Positions 56,758-64,000 of a stretch of DNA of 64,000 nucleotides are shown piece by piece. The position numbers and the translations under genes were made by a program. The notes beneath the pieces were generated by a model, which saw nothing but the letters and a program-made list of their open reading frames with translations, did not search any database and was not told the DNA's origin. Source of the DNA: Enterobacter oligotrophicus (GTDB lineage: Bacteria; Pseudomonadota; Gammaproteobacteria; Enterobacterales; Enterobacteriaceae); NCBI RefSeq assembly GCF_009176645.1, contig NZ_AP019007.1:4092001-4156000 (forward strand), in the 5' to 3' direction. Position 1 is the first letter of the stretch. Every line of letters begins with the position of its first letter.

Positions 56758-57948
56758 TTACAGCACCGCGACAATCGCTTCACACAGCGGTGCCATGTTG
56801 TCTGGCGTCATACCCGCAACGTTTACACGGCCAGAGGCAACAGCGTATACACCGAACTCTTCACGCAGGCGCAGCACCTGTTCTTTGGTCAGACCGCTGA
56901 AAGAGAACATGCCGTTTTGCTTAATGATAAAGCTGAAATCACGGTCAGCACCTTTTTCTGCCAGTGTATTCACGAACAGCAGGCGCATACGCTGAATGCG
57001 TTGACGCATATCGTTCAGTTCTTGCTCCCAGATAGCGCGCAGGGCATCGTTGCTCAGGATAGTAGCAACAACAGACGCACCGTGAGCCGGTGGGTTGGAG
57101 TAGTTAGCGCGAATGACGGATTTCATCTGGCTGAATGCGCGATCAACGGTCTGATCGTCAGCAGCGACCAGCGTACAGGCCCCCACACGCTCGTTATACA
57201 GGCCGAAGTTCTTGGAATAGGAACTCGCGACGATCAGTTCCTGATGCACCGCGGCGAACGCACGCAGGCCTTCAGCATCTTCTTCCAGACCACGGGCGAA
57301 GCCCTGATAGGCGAAGTCGAACAGGGGCAGCCAGCCTTTTTCAACGGACAGTTTTGCCAGCTGTTCCCACTGTTCCAGCGTTGGATCGATACCGGTTGGG
57401 TTGTGGCAGCAGCCGTGGAACAGCACCACATCCCCCGCCTGCGCTTCGTTCAGGCTGGCCAGCAGGCCATCGAAATCCAGCGAGTGGTTTGCGGCGTCGT
57501 AGTAGGCGTATTCACGCACTTCCAGGCCAGCAGAGTTAAAGACGCTTTTATGGTTTGGCCAGCTTGGGTTACTTACCCAGACACGTTTAACCGAGGTGTT
57601 TTTCGCAAGGAAATCCGCCGCAACGCGCAATGCGCCTGTACCGCCAGGGGTTTGTGCCGTGCGCGCACGTTTGTCACTCACAATTGCACTGCCTTTACCG
57701 AACAGCAGCTCCTGAGTACAACGACCAAATTCAGGGATACCATCAATACCGAGGTAGTTTTTGGTGGTTTCGTTTTCCAGCAGATACTGCTCAGCTTTTT
57801 TCACACTGGTCAGTACCGGAGTTTTGCCGGTTTCATCTTTATATACACCAATACCCAGGTTGATTTTGCCAGGGCGGTCGTCGGCACGAAACAGATCGGC
57901 CAGGCCCAGAATTGGGTCGGCAGGAGCGGCAGTAATGTTCTCAAACAT
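56758..57948 (-). CDS. aspC: Aspartate aminotransferase
   Basis: AspC interconverts aspartate and 2-oxoglutarate with oxaloacetate and glutamate, and also makes phenylalanine and tyrosine. The product is 396 residues, the E. coli length, with the PLP lysine at 246 in [14 protein letters not shown]. The [12 protein letters not shown] segment binds the cofactor. A conspicuous open frame of 407 codons on the opposite strand is a result of codon bias. It has its own promoter region of 184 bases, downstream of the ompF terminator. Confidence 0.99.
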   Translation of the reverse strand: MFENITAAPADPILGLADLFRADDRPGKINLGIGVYKDETGKTPVLTSVKKAEQYLLENETTKNYLGIDGIPEFGRCTQELLFGKGSAIVSDKRARTAQTPGGTGALRVAADFLAKNTSVKRVWVSNPSWPNHKSVFNSAGLEVREYAYYDAANHSLDFDGLLASLNEAQAGDVVLFHGCCHNPTGIDPTLEQWEQLAKLSVEKGWLPLFDFAYQGFARGLEEDAEGLRAFAAVHQELIVASSYSKNFGLYNERVGACTLVAADDQTVDRAFSQMKSVIRANYSNPPAHGASVVATILSNDALRAIWEQELNDMRQRIQRMRLLFVNTLAEKGADRDFSFIIKQNGMFSFSGLTKEQVLRLREEFGVYAVASGRVNVAGMTPDNMAPLCEAIVAVL

Positions 57949-58076
57949 GACGAAGTTCCATTGTGATTACAGAAGTGAAATCCGCTATCAGGTTAACGGT
58001 AGATTTACAAAATGCCAACCGTTTGCGACAAAAAGCGTGCGGCTTTTCAAAAGACGCGACTTTTTGCTTTCAGGCA

Positions 58077-58103
58077 TAAAAAAACAGGGCCGAAGCCCTG
58101 TTT
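58077..58103 (-). terminator. ompF terminator
   Basis: AAACAGGGC / GCCCTGTTT (9 bp, CGAA loop), with a T-run on the minus strand, 30 bases after the porin stop. Confidence 0.88.
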
Positions 58104-58132
58104 CTTAAGCATATAACAAAGTGGTGTACTGA

Positions 58133-59239
58133 TTAGAACTGGTAAGTTACGCCAACAGCAGCCATGTCGTCGTTGCCGTTGATGCCGCCAACTTCAGACA
58201 CGTATGCGTCGTCTTTGTCCAGCAGGTTGATGTAGTAGTCAGCCCACACGTTGAAGTTTTTGTTGAAGTAGTAAGTCGCGCCAACCTGAACGAATTTCGC
58301 CAGATCTGCATCGCCACCGCTGAAGCCACCGACGGCAGCCAGGTCTTTACCTTTGGTCTGGACGTAGGAAATTGCCGGACGCAGGCCGAAGTCGAACTGG
58401 TACTGAGCAACAACTTCGAAGTTCTGGGTTTTGTTAGCAAAACCAGCATCACCGCTAGAACCAGTACGGGTAGTGTTACGGGTTTCAGCATAGGTGGTTG
58501 CCAGGTAGATGTTGTTAGCGTCGTATTTCAGACCGACACCCCATGCTTCAGCTTTATCGCCCTGGCCATCAGCTTTCTGATTCAGAGTACGGTTAGCGTT
58601 GCTGTAAGATGCGATTGCACCGAAGCCTTCGCCGAAATCGTAACCCAGAGAGTAACCTACGCCATCACCGTTAGAGGTGTTAACGTCAGCACGGTCGTTT
58701 TTGCCCTGGTACTGTACGCCCAGGCTCAGACCGTCAACCAGACCGAAGAAATCGCTGTTACGGTAGGTCAGCAAGCCGGTGCTACGGCTGGTCATAAAGT
58801 TATCGACGTAGTTACCGCCCCAGGTCATACCGGAGAAGGACGGTGCCATATCGGTGTAAGATTCTACGTCGTAAACGATACCGTAGTTACGACCGTAGTC
58901 GATGCTGCCAGCGTCACCTGCTTTCAGACCAGCGAAAGCCAGACGGTTTTTGTTGGACTGGTTGCCGCCTTCAGGCTGATTAGCCATGAAACGGTATTCC
59001 CACTGGCCGTAACCGGTCAGTTGATCGTTGATCTGGGTTTCGCCTTTGAAGCCAATCTGTGCGTAAGTACCATCAGTGCTATTGGTGTCGTCGCCGGTGG
59101 TCACGAAATCGTGCTCGCCGTTAACTTTACCGTAGAAGTCCAGTTTGTTGCCGTTCTTGTTATAGATTTCTGCAGCATTTGCTGCACCGGCTACCAGCAG
59201 GGCAGGGATAACCACTGCCAGGATATTGCGCTTCATCAT
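58133..59239 (-). CDS. ompF: Outer-membrane porin at the ompF locus
   Basis: This is a trimeric 16-strand general porin of 368 residues. A signal peptide (22 residues, ending GAANA before AEIYNKNG) starts [15 protein letters not shown], like OmpF, and the protein ends with YQF as outer-membrane proteins do. The place between aspC and asnS and the control region are those of ompF. The constriction loop 3, however, reads [17 protein letters not shown], where E. coli OmpF has PEFGGD; that version is closer, as I recall it, to NmpC-type porins (PYFSGETWGG). The call as the local OmpF is by position; by loop sequence it is a mixed type. Confidence 0.9.
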   Translation of the reverse strand: MMKRNILAVVIPALLVAGAANAAEIYNKNGNKLDFYGKVNGEHDFVTTGDDTNSTDGTYAQIGFKGETQINDQLTGYGQWEYRFMANQPEGGNQSNKNRLAFAGLKAGDAGSIDYGRNYGIVYDVESYTDMAPSFSGMTWGGNYVDNFMTSRSTGLLTYRNSDFFGLVDGLSLGVQYQGKNDRADVNTSNGDGVGYSLGYDFGEGFGAIASYSNANRTLNQKADGQGDKAEAWGVGLKYDANNIYLATTYAETRNTTRTGSSGDAGFANKTQNFEVVAQYQFDFGLRPAISYVQTKGKDLAAVGGFSGGDADLAKFVQVGATYYFNKNFNVWADYYINLLDKDDAYVSEVGGINGNDDMAAVGVTYQF

Positions 59240-59240
59240 T

Positions 59241-59258
59241 ATTTATTACCCTCATTGG
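59241..59258 (-). promoter_or_regulatory. Probable MicF target in the ompF leader
   Basis: The minus-strand leader just before the start codon reads CCAATGAGGGTAATAAAT, which can pair with the conserved 5' part of the MicF RNA (UUUAUUACCGUCAUU in E. coli). micF itself lies elsewhere in the genome, so pairing is inferred. Confidence 0.6.
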
Positions 59259-59388
59259 TTTTTTTATGACACTCGCCACTGCCGTCAATAAATTCTGTCA
59301 ATAAATATTTCCGGAACTATTGATGAGAGTTTGGTGTCTTTATGTATCTGACAGGCATCTTTCCATTCATAGAACCGTTTCGCTAGCC

Positions 59389-59450
59389 TGAAAGTGCTAC
59401 AATCCTCAAGATTCAGTAACAAAAAGAAATTATGTGTAACTAAATGTGAA
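59389..59450 (-). promoter_or_regulatory. ompF OmpR-binding boxes F1-F3
   Basis: On the minus strand three adjacent 20-22 base boxes read TTCACATTTAGTTACACATA, ATTTCTTTTTGTTACTGAAT and CTTGAGGATTGTAGCACTTTCA. They align with the E. coli F1, F2 and F3 boxes, and the sequence after them down to the start codon is nearly the same as in E. coli. OmpR-phosphate binding gives osmolarity control. Confidence 0.75.
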
Positions 59451-59799
59451 TTTTAAGGAACTTTGTGAAGCACCTCAAATTTCAGAACCGATTGGTTATT
59501 TAAACGACTGAACCTATCCTATATATATGAATTGCTTATGTTTAATTTGGCTAAAGGCATTTCATATAAACAGAAGTTAAACAAGTTTATTTTTCTTATG
59601 ACACACTCTGGACTTCTGGAAGTCTGAGAAATTGGCTGAGTTTTGTGCTAATGCGTAAGAAATGGATTAGGCGCAATGTCTGTACGGTTTATTTTTTGTT
59701 CAAAGATATTTCGGGGAAATACCAGGTAACAATCAGGGGATTTGTCGGGGTTGAGATTTAAAGATACTGACTTTTAACTGACACAAACTGACAATGCAG
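59451..59799. other. Upstream part of the ompF-asnS intergenic region
   Basis: These 350 bases are AT-rich and hold no gene I can support. The region corresponds to the distal ompF control area, where IHF and further OmpR binding occur in E. coli. A 14-base palindrome GACTTCTGGAAGTC lies at 59611-59624. Confidence 0.5.
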
Positions 59800-59830
59800 A
59801 ATAAAATAATGGCCAGCGGAGCTGGCCATT
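59800..59830 (-). terminator. asnS terminator
   Basis: AATGGCCAGC / GCTGGCCATT (10 bp, GGA loop) with ATTTTATT after it on the minus strand, 14 bases after asnS. Confidence 0.88.
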
Positions 59831-59844
59831 GAGATGACGGGGAT

Positions 59845-61245
59845 TTAGAAGGTTGCGCTGCGTGGAGTGCGTGGGAAAGGAATAACGTCACGCACGTTCT
59901 GAACACCCGTTACGTAAGCAATCAGACGCTCAAAGCCAAGACCGAAACCGGAATGCGGTACGGTACCGTAACGGCGCAGATCGCGATACCACCAGTAGTC
60001 TTCTTTATTGAGACCCATCTCAGCCATACGCGCATCCAGTACGTCCAGGCGCTCTTCACGCTGCGAACCACCGATGATCTCACCAATGCCCGGAGCCAGA
60101 ACGTCCATTGCGGCAACCGTTTTACCGTCTTCGTTAAGGCGCATATAGAACGCCTTAATATCTTTCGGGTAGTTTTTAACGACGACTGGTGCTTTGAAGT
60201 GTTTCTCTGCAAGATAACGCTCATGCTCAGAAGCCAGGTCAACGCCCCAGTAAACCGGGTTCTCGAATTTCTCACCGCATTTCTCAAGGATGGCGACCGC
60301 ATCGGTGTAATCCACCTGAGCGAAATCTGCGGAAACGAAACGCTCCAGACGCGCAACGGCATCACTGTCTACACGCTCTGCGAAGAATTTCATGTCGTCA
60401 GCACGTTCTTCAAGCACCGCCCTGAAGACATATTTCAGCATTGCTTCAGCCAGGCCTGCAACATCATTCAGATCCGCGAACGCCACTTCCGGCTCCAGCA
60501 TCCAGAATTCCGCCAGGTGACGGCTGGTGTTGGAGTTTTCAGCACGGAAGGTTGGGCCGAAAGTATAGATCTTCGACAGTGCGCAGGCGTAGGTTTCACC
60601 GTTGAGCTGGCCAGATACCGTCAGGAAGGACTCTTTACCAAAGAAATCTTTGTCGTAGTCCACTTTGCCTTCCGGCGTGCGCGGCAGGTTTTCCATATCC
60701 AGCGTTGAGACGCGGAACATTTCACCCGCACCTTCCGTATCGGAAGCGGTAATCAGCGGGGTGGATACCCAGAAGTAACCTTGCTCATCGAAGAAGCGGT
60801 GCAGCGCCTGTGCCAGCGTATGACGCACGCGAGCAACCGCACCAATCAGGTTGGTACGCGGGCGCAGGTGCGCCACTTCACGCAGATACTCGATGCTGTG
60901 ACGTTTTGCCGCCATCGGGTAGGTATCCGGATCTTCAACCCAGCCGGTGACCTCAATCGCAGTTGCCTGAATTTCGAAACTCTGACCCTGACCAGGCGAT
61001 GCGACAACAACGCCGGTAACGATAACGGAACAACCCGTTGTCAGGCGCAGAACGTCATCATTGTAATTGGGCAGAGAATTATTAATGACGGCCTGTACAG
61101 GATCAAAGCAGGAACCGTCATAGACGGCAAGGAAGGAGATGCCAGCTTTAGAATCTCGGCGAGTACGCACCCATCCGCGCACGGTGACTTCTTGGTCAAC
61201 GGCGACACGGCCCTGGAGTACGTCGGCTACAGGCACAACGCTCAT
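59845..61245 (-). CDS. asnS: Asparaginyl-tRNA synthetase
   Basis: AsnS charges tRNA-Asn. The start at 61245 ([20 protein letters not shown]) gives 466 residues, as in E. coli; an upstream in-frame start adds 26 residues with no family support. The N-terminal OB-fold (about 1-110) binds the anticodon; the class II core has motif 2 ([21 protein letters not shown]) and motif 3 ([15 protein letters not shown]). It is followed by a terminator and then the ompF control region. Confidence 0.99.
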   Translation of the reverse strand: MSVVPVADVLQGRVAVDQEVTVRGWVRTRRDSKAGISFLAVYDGSCFDPVQAVINNSLPNYNDDVLRLTTGCSVIVTGVVVASPGQGQSFEIQATAIEVTGWVEDPDTYPMAAKRHSIEYLREVAHLRPRTNLIGAVARVRHTLAQALHRFFDEQGYFWVSTPLITASDTEGAGEMFRVSTLDMENLPRTPEGKVDYDKDFFGKESFLTVSGQLNGETYACALSKIYTFGPTFRAENSNTSRHLAEFWMLEPEVAFADLNDVAGLAEAMLKYVFRAVLEERADDMKFFAERVDSDAVARLERFVSADFAQVDYTDAVAILEKCGEKFENPVYWGVDLASEHERYLAEKHFKAPVVVKNYPKDIKAFYMRLNEDGKTVAAMDVLAPGIGEIIGGSQREERLDVLDARMAEMGLNKEDYWWYRDLRRYGTVPHSGFGLGFERLIAYVTGVQNVRDVIPFPRTPRSATF

Positions 61246-61385
61246 AATATTCTCTCTGTTAATAGTCGGAAAAAATAAACACTTGTCCGCCCTTAAAGGG
61301 GGGATATCTATGTTACCTGGCATCCGCCGCCAGACAAGCAGATTTCGCAGTCAAAAGAGAAGAAATCAGAAATAAATAAGGAGAG

Positions 61386-61404
61386 GGGAGCCGGTCAGGC
61401 TCCC
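61386..61404 (-). terminator. pncB terminator
   Basis: GGGAGCC / GGCTCCC (7 bp, 5-base loop) lies 9 bases after the pncB stop. The minus-strand tail TCTCCTTATTTATTTC is only moderately T-rich. Confidence 0.6.
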
Positions 61405-61412
61405 GAAAGCGA

Positions 61413-62615
61413 TTAACTGGCTTTTTTAACCTGTGGCAGATCGAACGCTTTGCGCAATGCGCGAACAAACGCTTTGTCATGGCAGATGGTTTTACCGGGG
61501 CTGTCGGAGAGTTTCGCGACCGGCTTGCCGTTACATTCCACCAGTTTTATGACGATGTTCAGCGGTTTCACCTGAGGAATATCGCAGGTCAAACGGGTCC
61601 CAATCCCAAAGCTCAGGTTTACTCTGGAGGAGAAATGGCGATAGAGATCGACGGCTTTTGCTAAATCAAGGTTATCAGAGAAGACCAGCACCTTGCTCAT
61701 CGGGTCAATGCCCAGTTTTTCGTAATGGGCAATGGCCTTCTCGCCCCATTCAACGGGATCGCCGGAGTCATGGCGTAAACCCTGATAGCGCTCAGCGAAT
61801 TCGGGGCCAAAGTCGCGCAGGAAAGCATCCATTGTAATGCAGTCGGTAAGGGCGATACCCAACTGGTCCGGGTACTCATCCAGCCACGCGGCAAGTGCAG
61901 CACGCTGGCTGTTAGCCAGATCGGGGCTGATTTGCTGATGCGCCTGGAACCATTCATGTGCCTGGGTGCCCATTGGCGTCAGGTCCAGACGACGCGCCAG
62001 ATCGTAATTACTGGTCCCCACAAACCACGGCTCTTGCTGCAAACGCTCAACGATGGCCTGCTGAACCTCACGCGAGAAACGGCGGCGCGTGCCAAAGTCC
62101 ATCAGGCGGAAGCGGGACATATCCAGATCGTCGGTCAGATGTGAGAACTCAACCAGTTTGTTTTCCAGCGAAGCAACCGCCTGCTTAACGCCGGTTTCCG
62201 GAGAGCGATAGCGGTGAGCCAGCTCACTGATCACGGCCAGAAGCGGTACTTCCCACATGATCACTTCACGCCACGGACCTTCAAGCCGGATGTCCAGTTT
62301 GCCGTTTTCATTGGTGATGGTGACCTGCTGCGGGTTATAGCGGAAATCGCGCAGCCAGTTCAGATAATCGGCTTTAAAGAAAGGTAGGCCGGAAAGCCAC
62401 TGATATTCGTCGTCCTGCAGCGCCAGATGCTGCATGGCATCGACCTGTTCACGAATGGAGTCTGCGTAGATACCCAGCAAGTCGTCGCCACGGCAGCGAA
62501 ACTCAGCCGCCACATGGACATCATGATAATGGTGGAAAACGGCTTGCTGCATATGCAGTTTATACGCGTCGGTATCCAGCAACGTATGCAGAACAGGAGA
62601 AGCGAATTGAGTCAT
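61413..62615 (-). CDS. pncB: Nicotinate phosphoribosyltransferase
   Basis: PncB turns nicotinate and PRPP into nicotinate mononucleotide in NAD salvage. The start at 62615 ([20 protein letters not shown]) gives 400 residues, as in E. coli. [12 protein letters not shown] and [11 protein letters not shown] are family signatures, and the PRPP-binding [14 protein letters not shown] region is present. A NadR-like box lies about 30 bases upstream. It is divergent from pepN. Confidence 0.98.
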   Translation of the reverse strand: MTQFASPVLHTLLDTDAYKLHMQQAVFHHYHDVHVAAEFRCRGDDLLGIYADSIREQVDAMQHLALQDDEYQWLSGLPFFKADYLNWLRDFRYNPQQVTITNENGKLDIRLEGPWREVIMWEVPLLAVISELAHRYRSPETGVKQAVASLENKLVEFSHLTDDLDMSRFRLMDFGTRRRFSREVQQAIVERLQQEPWFVGTSNYDLARRLDLTPMGTQAHEWFQAHQQISPDLANSQRAALAAWLDEYPDQLGIALTDCITMDAFLRDFGPEFAERYQGLRHDSGDPVEWGEKAIAHYEKLGIDPMSKVLVFSDNLDLAKAVDLYRHFSSRVNLSFGIGTRLTCDIPQVKPLNIVIKLVECNGKPVAKLSDSPGKTICHDKAFVRALRKAFDLPQVKKAS

Positions 62616-62644
62616 AGGTGCGCAGTAGCATCCTCTCACAGGAG

Positions 62645-62662
62645 CGTTTAGTACAATAAACA
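62645..62662 (-). promoter_or_regulatory. NadR-like operator of pncB
   Basis: CGTTTA-GTACAA-TAAACA matches the NadR consensus TGTTTA-N6-TAAACA at 11 of 12 defined bases, about 30 bases upstream of pncB. NadR represses pncB and nadB when NAD is plentiful. The call fits the known regulon. Confidence 0.75.
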
Positions 62663-62870
62663 ACTCCGGAGTATACCTTGTTTAGTGATTTATTGAACCC
62701 CGATCACAACATAAGCTGTCTTTAGGGTCGAGGGCATTTCGTGCCTCTTGTTATAAAAATGTAGCGAAAAAGGTCGTTGTGCCTGAAAAGATGAACATTC
62801 TGCGTAGCGCGTTTTACACAACAGGAATAGACTGGATTCGATATTCGACAAACGATGCATAAGGTTTTCT

Positions 62871-64000
62871 ATGACACAACAGCCACAAACCAAATACCGC
62901 CACGACTATCGTGCGCCGGATTACCTGATTAGCGATATCGATCTGACTTTTGACCTGGATGCCACTAAAACCGTTGTCACGGCGGTCAGTCAGGTGACGC
63001 GCCAGAGCGCGACAGCAGTGCCGCTGCGTCTTGATGGTGAAGACCTGACGCTGGTCTTCCTGCATATTAATGATGAAGCATGGTCAGACTATAAAGAAGA
63101 AAATAACCAGTTGGTTATCAACAACCTGCCTGAGCGCTTCACGCTGAGCATCGTCAATGAAATCAGCCCTGCTGCGAACACGGCACTGGAAGGGCTTTAC
63201 CAGTCCGGCGTGGCGTTGTGTACCCAGTGTGAAGCGGAAGGCTTCCGTCATATTACCTGGTATCTCGATCGCCCGGACGTGCTGGCCCGCTTCACCACTA
63301 AAATCATCGCCGATAAAACCCTCTATCCGTTCCTGCTCTCCAACGGTAACCGCGTCGGTGAAGGCGAACTGGAAAACGGGCGTCACTGGGTGCAGTGGCA
63401 GGACCCGTTCCCGAAACCGTGCTACCTGTTTGCGCTGGTAGCCGGTGATTTCGACGTGCTGCGCGATACCTTTAAAACCCGCTCTGGCCGCGAAGTAGCG
63501 CTGGAATTGTTTGTTGATCGTGGCAACCTTGACCGTGCGCCGTGGGCGATGACCTCGCTTATCAACTCCATGAAGTGGGACGAAGAGCGTTTTGGCCTCG
63601 AATACGATCTCGACATCTATATGATCGTCGCCGTCGATTTCTTCAACATGGGCGCAATGGAGAATAAAGGCCTCAACGTCTTTAACTCCAAATACGTGCT
63701 GGCGCGTACCGATACCGCCACCGATAAAGACTATCTCGATATTGAACGCGTCATCGGCCACGAGTATTTCCATAACTGGACCGGTAACCGCGTCACCTGC
63801 CGCGACTGGTTCCAGTTGAGCCTCAAAGAGGGCCTGACCGTTTTCCGCGATCAGGAGTTCAGCTCCGATCTGGGTTCACGCGCGGTGAACCGCATCAACA
63901 ACGTGCGCACCATGCGCGGCCTGCAGTTTGCGGAAGACGCCAGTCCAATGGCGCACCCAATTCGCCCGGATAAAGTCATTGAGATGAACAACTTCTACAC
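62871..64000 (+). CDS. pepN: Aminopeptidase N, 5' part (runs off the window)
   Basis: The ATG at 62871 (MTQQPQTKYRHDYRAPDYLI) opens a frame that stays open to the window end, giving 376 of the usual 870 residues. PepN is the main broad-specificity M1 metallo-aminopeptidase of enteric bacteria and acts in the cytosol. The GAMEN exopeptidase motif is at 261-265, and the zinc motif HEYFHNW starts at 297, followed by TGNRVTCRDWF. The N-terminal beta domain fills about 1-190. The 255-base gap to pncB holds promoters for both genes. Confidence 0.98.
   Translation, partial: MTQQPQTKYRHDYRAPDYLISDIDLTFDLDATKTVVTAVSQVTRQSATAVPLRLDGEDLTLVFLHINDEAWSDYKEENNQLVINNLPERFTLSIVNEISPAANTALEGLYQSGVALCTQCEAEGFRHITWYLDRPDVLARFTTKIIADKTLYPFLLSNGNRVGEGELENGRHWVQWQDPFPKPCYLFALVAGDFDVLRDTFKTRSGREVALELFVDRGNLDRAPWAMTSLINSMKWDEERFGLEYDLDIYMIVAVDFFNMGAMENKGLNVFNSKYVLARTDTATDKDYLDIERVIGHEYFHNWTGNRVTCRDWFQLSLKEGLTVFRDQEFSSDLGSRAVNRINNVRTMRGLQFAEDASPMAHPIRPDKVIEMNNFY

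Noticed and set aside
56743-57966. Open frame of 407 codons antisense to aspC
   Set aside because: Same effect of codon bias; it crosses the gloC/aspC terminator and has no family match.

Overview
The window is a 64 kb stretch of chromosome from a member of the Enterobacteriaceae, closely related to but distinct from Escherichia coli. An Enterobacter- or Citrobacter-like genus fits, but the sequence alone does not fix it. Nearly every protein reads as a close E. coli orthologue of the same length. The order infA-aat-cydCD-trxB-lrp-ftsK-lolA-rarA-serS-dmsABC-ycaD-pflA-pflB-focA-ycaO-ycaP-serC-aroA-cmk-rpsA-ihfB-ycaI-msbA-lpxK-ycaQ-ycaR-kdsB-ycbJ-elyC-cmoM-mukFEB-ldtD-mepK-gloC-aspC-ompF-asnS-pncB-pepN is that of the E. 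coli 20-21 min region. I see no tRNA, rRNA, insertion sequence or prophage genes.

The accessory part is at the left end (1-3420). It holds the end of a type I-F CRISPR-Cas operon (partial csy2, then csy3 and cas6f), a RES/Xre-type toxin-antitoxin pair on the opposite strand, an AT-rich leader, and a very short I-F CRISPR array (three intact 28-nt repeats, one degenerate terminal repeat, three 32-nt spacers). The array abuts infA, the place where E. coli I-F loci also sit. The toxin-antitoxin pair between cas6f and the leader, with its promoter next to the leader and two copies of an 11-bp operator-like repeat, is the most unusual arrangement in the window. It could be an addiction module that keeps the CRISPR locus in place.

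From 3450 to 17610 lie core genes: translation initiation (infA), N-end-rule tagging (aat), the cysteine/glutathione exporter needed for cytochrome bd (cydDC), thioredoxin reductase, the Lrp regulator, the FtsK translocase, the lipoprotein carrier LolA, the fork-associated ATPase RarA, and SerS. From 17660 to 30134 is an anaerobic-metabolism block: DMSO reductase dmsABC behind an FNR-like box, then pyruvate formate-lyase, its activase and the formate channel, also behind an FNR-like box. A ycaD transporter and a secreted CigR-like protein lie between them, where E. coli carries ycaM, ycaN and ycaK.

From 30262 to 48150 are serC-aroA, cmk-rpsA-ihfB, the ComEC-like ycaI, and an envelope/LPS group (msbA-lpxK-ycaQ-ycaR-kdsB, elyC), followed by cmoM. 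The E. coli gene ycaL between aroA and cmk is absent. The tightly overlapping mukF-mukE-mukB condensin operon follows. Next come two genes acting on 3-3 peptidoglycan cross-links, ldtD and mepK, then gloC.

The right end carries aspC, an OmpF-locus porin whose constriction loop departs from the usual OmpF motif, its OmpR-box/MicF-target control region, asnS, pncB with a NadR-like box, and the first third of pepN, cut by the window edge.
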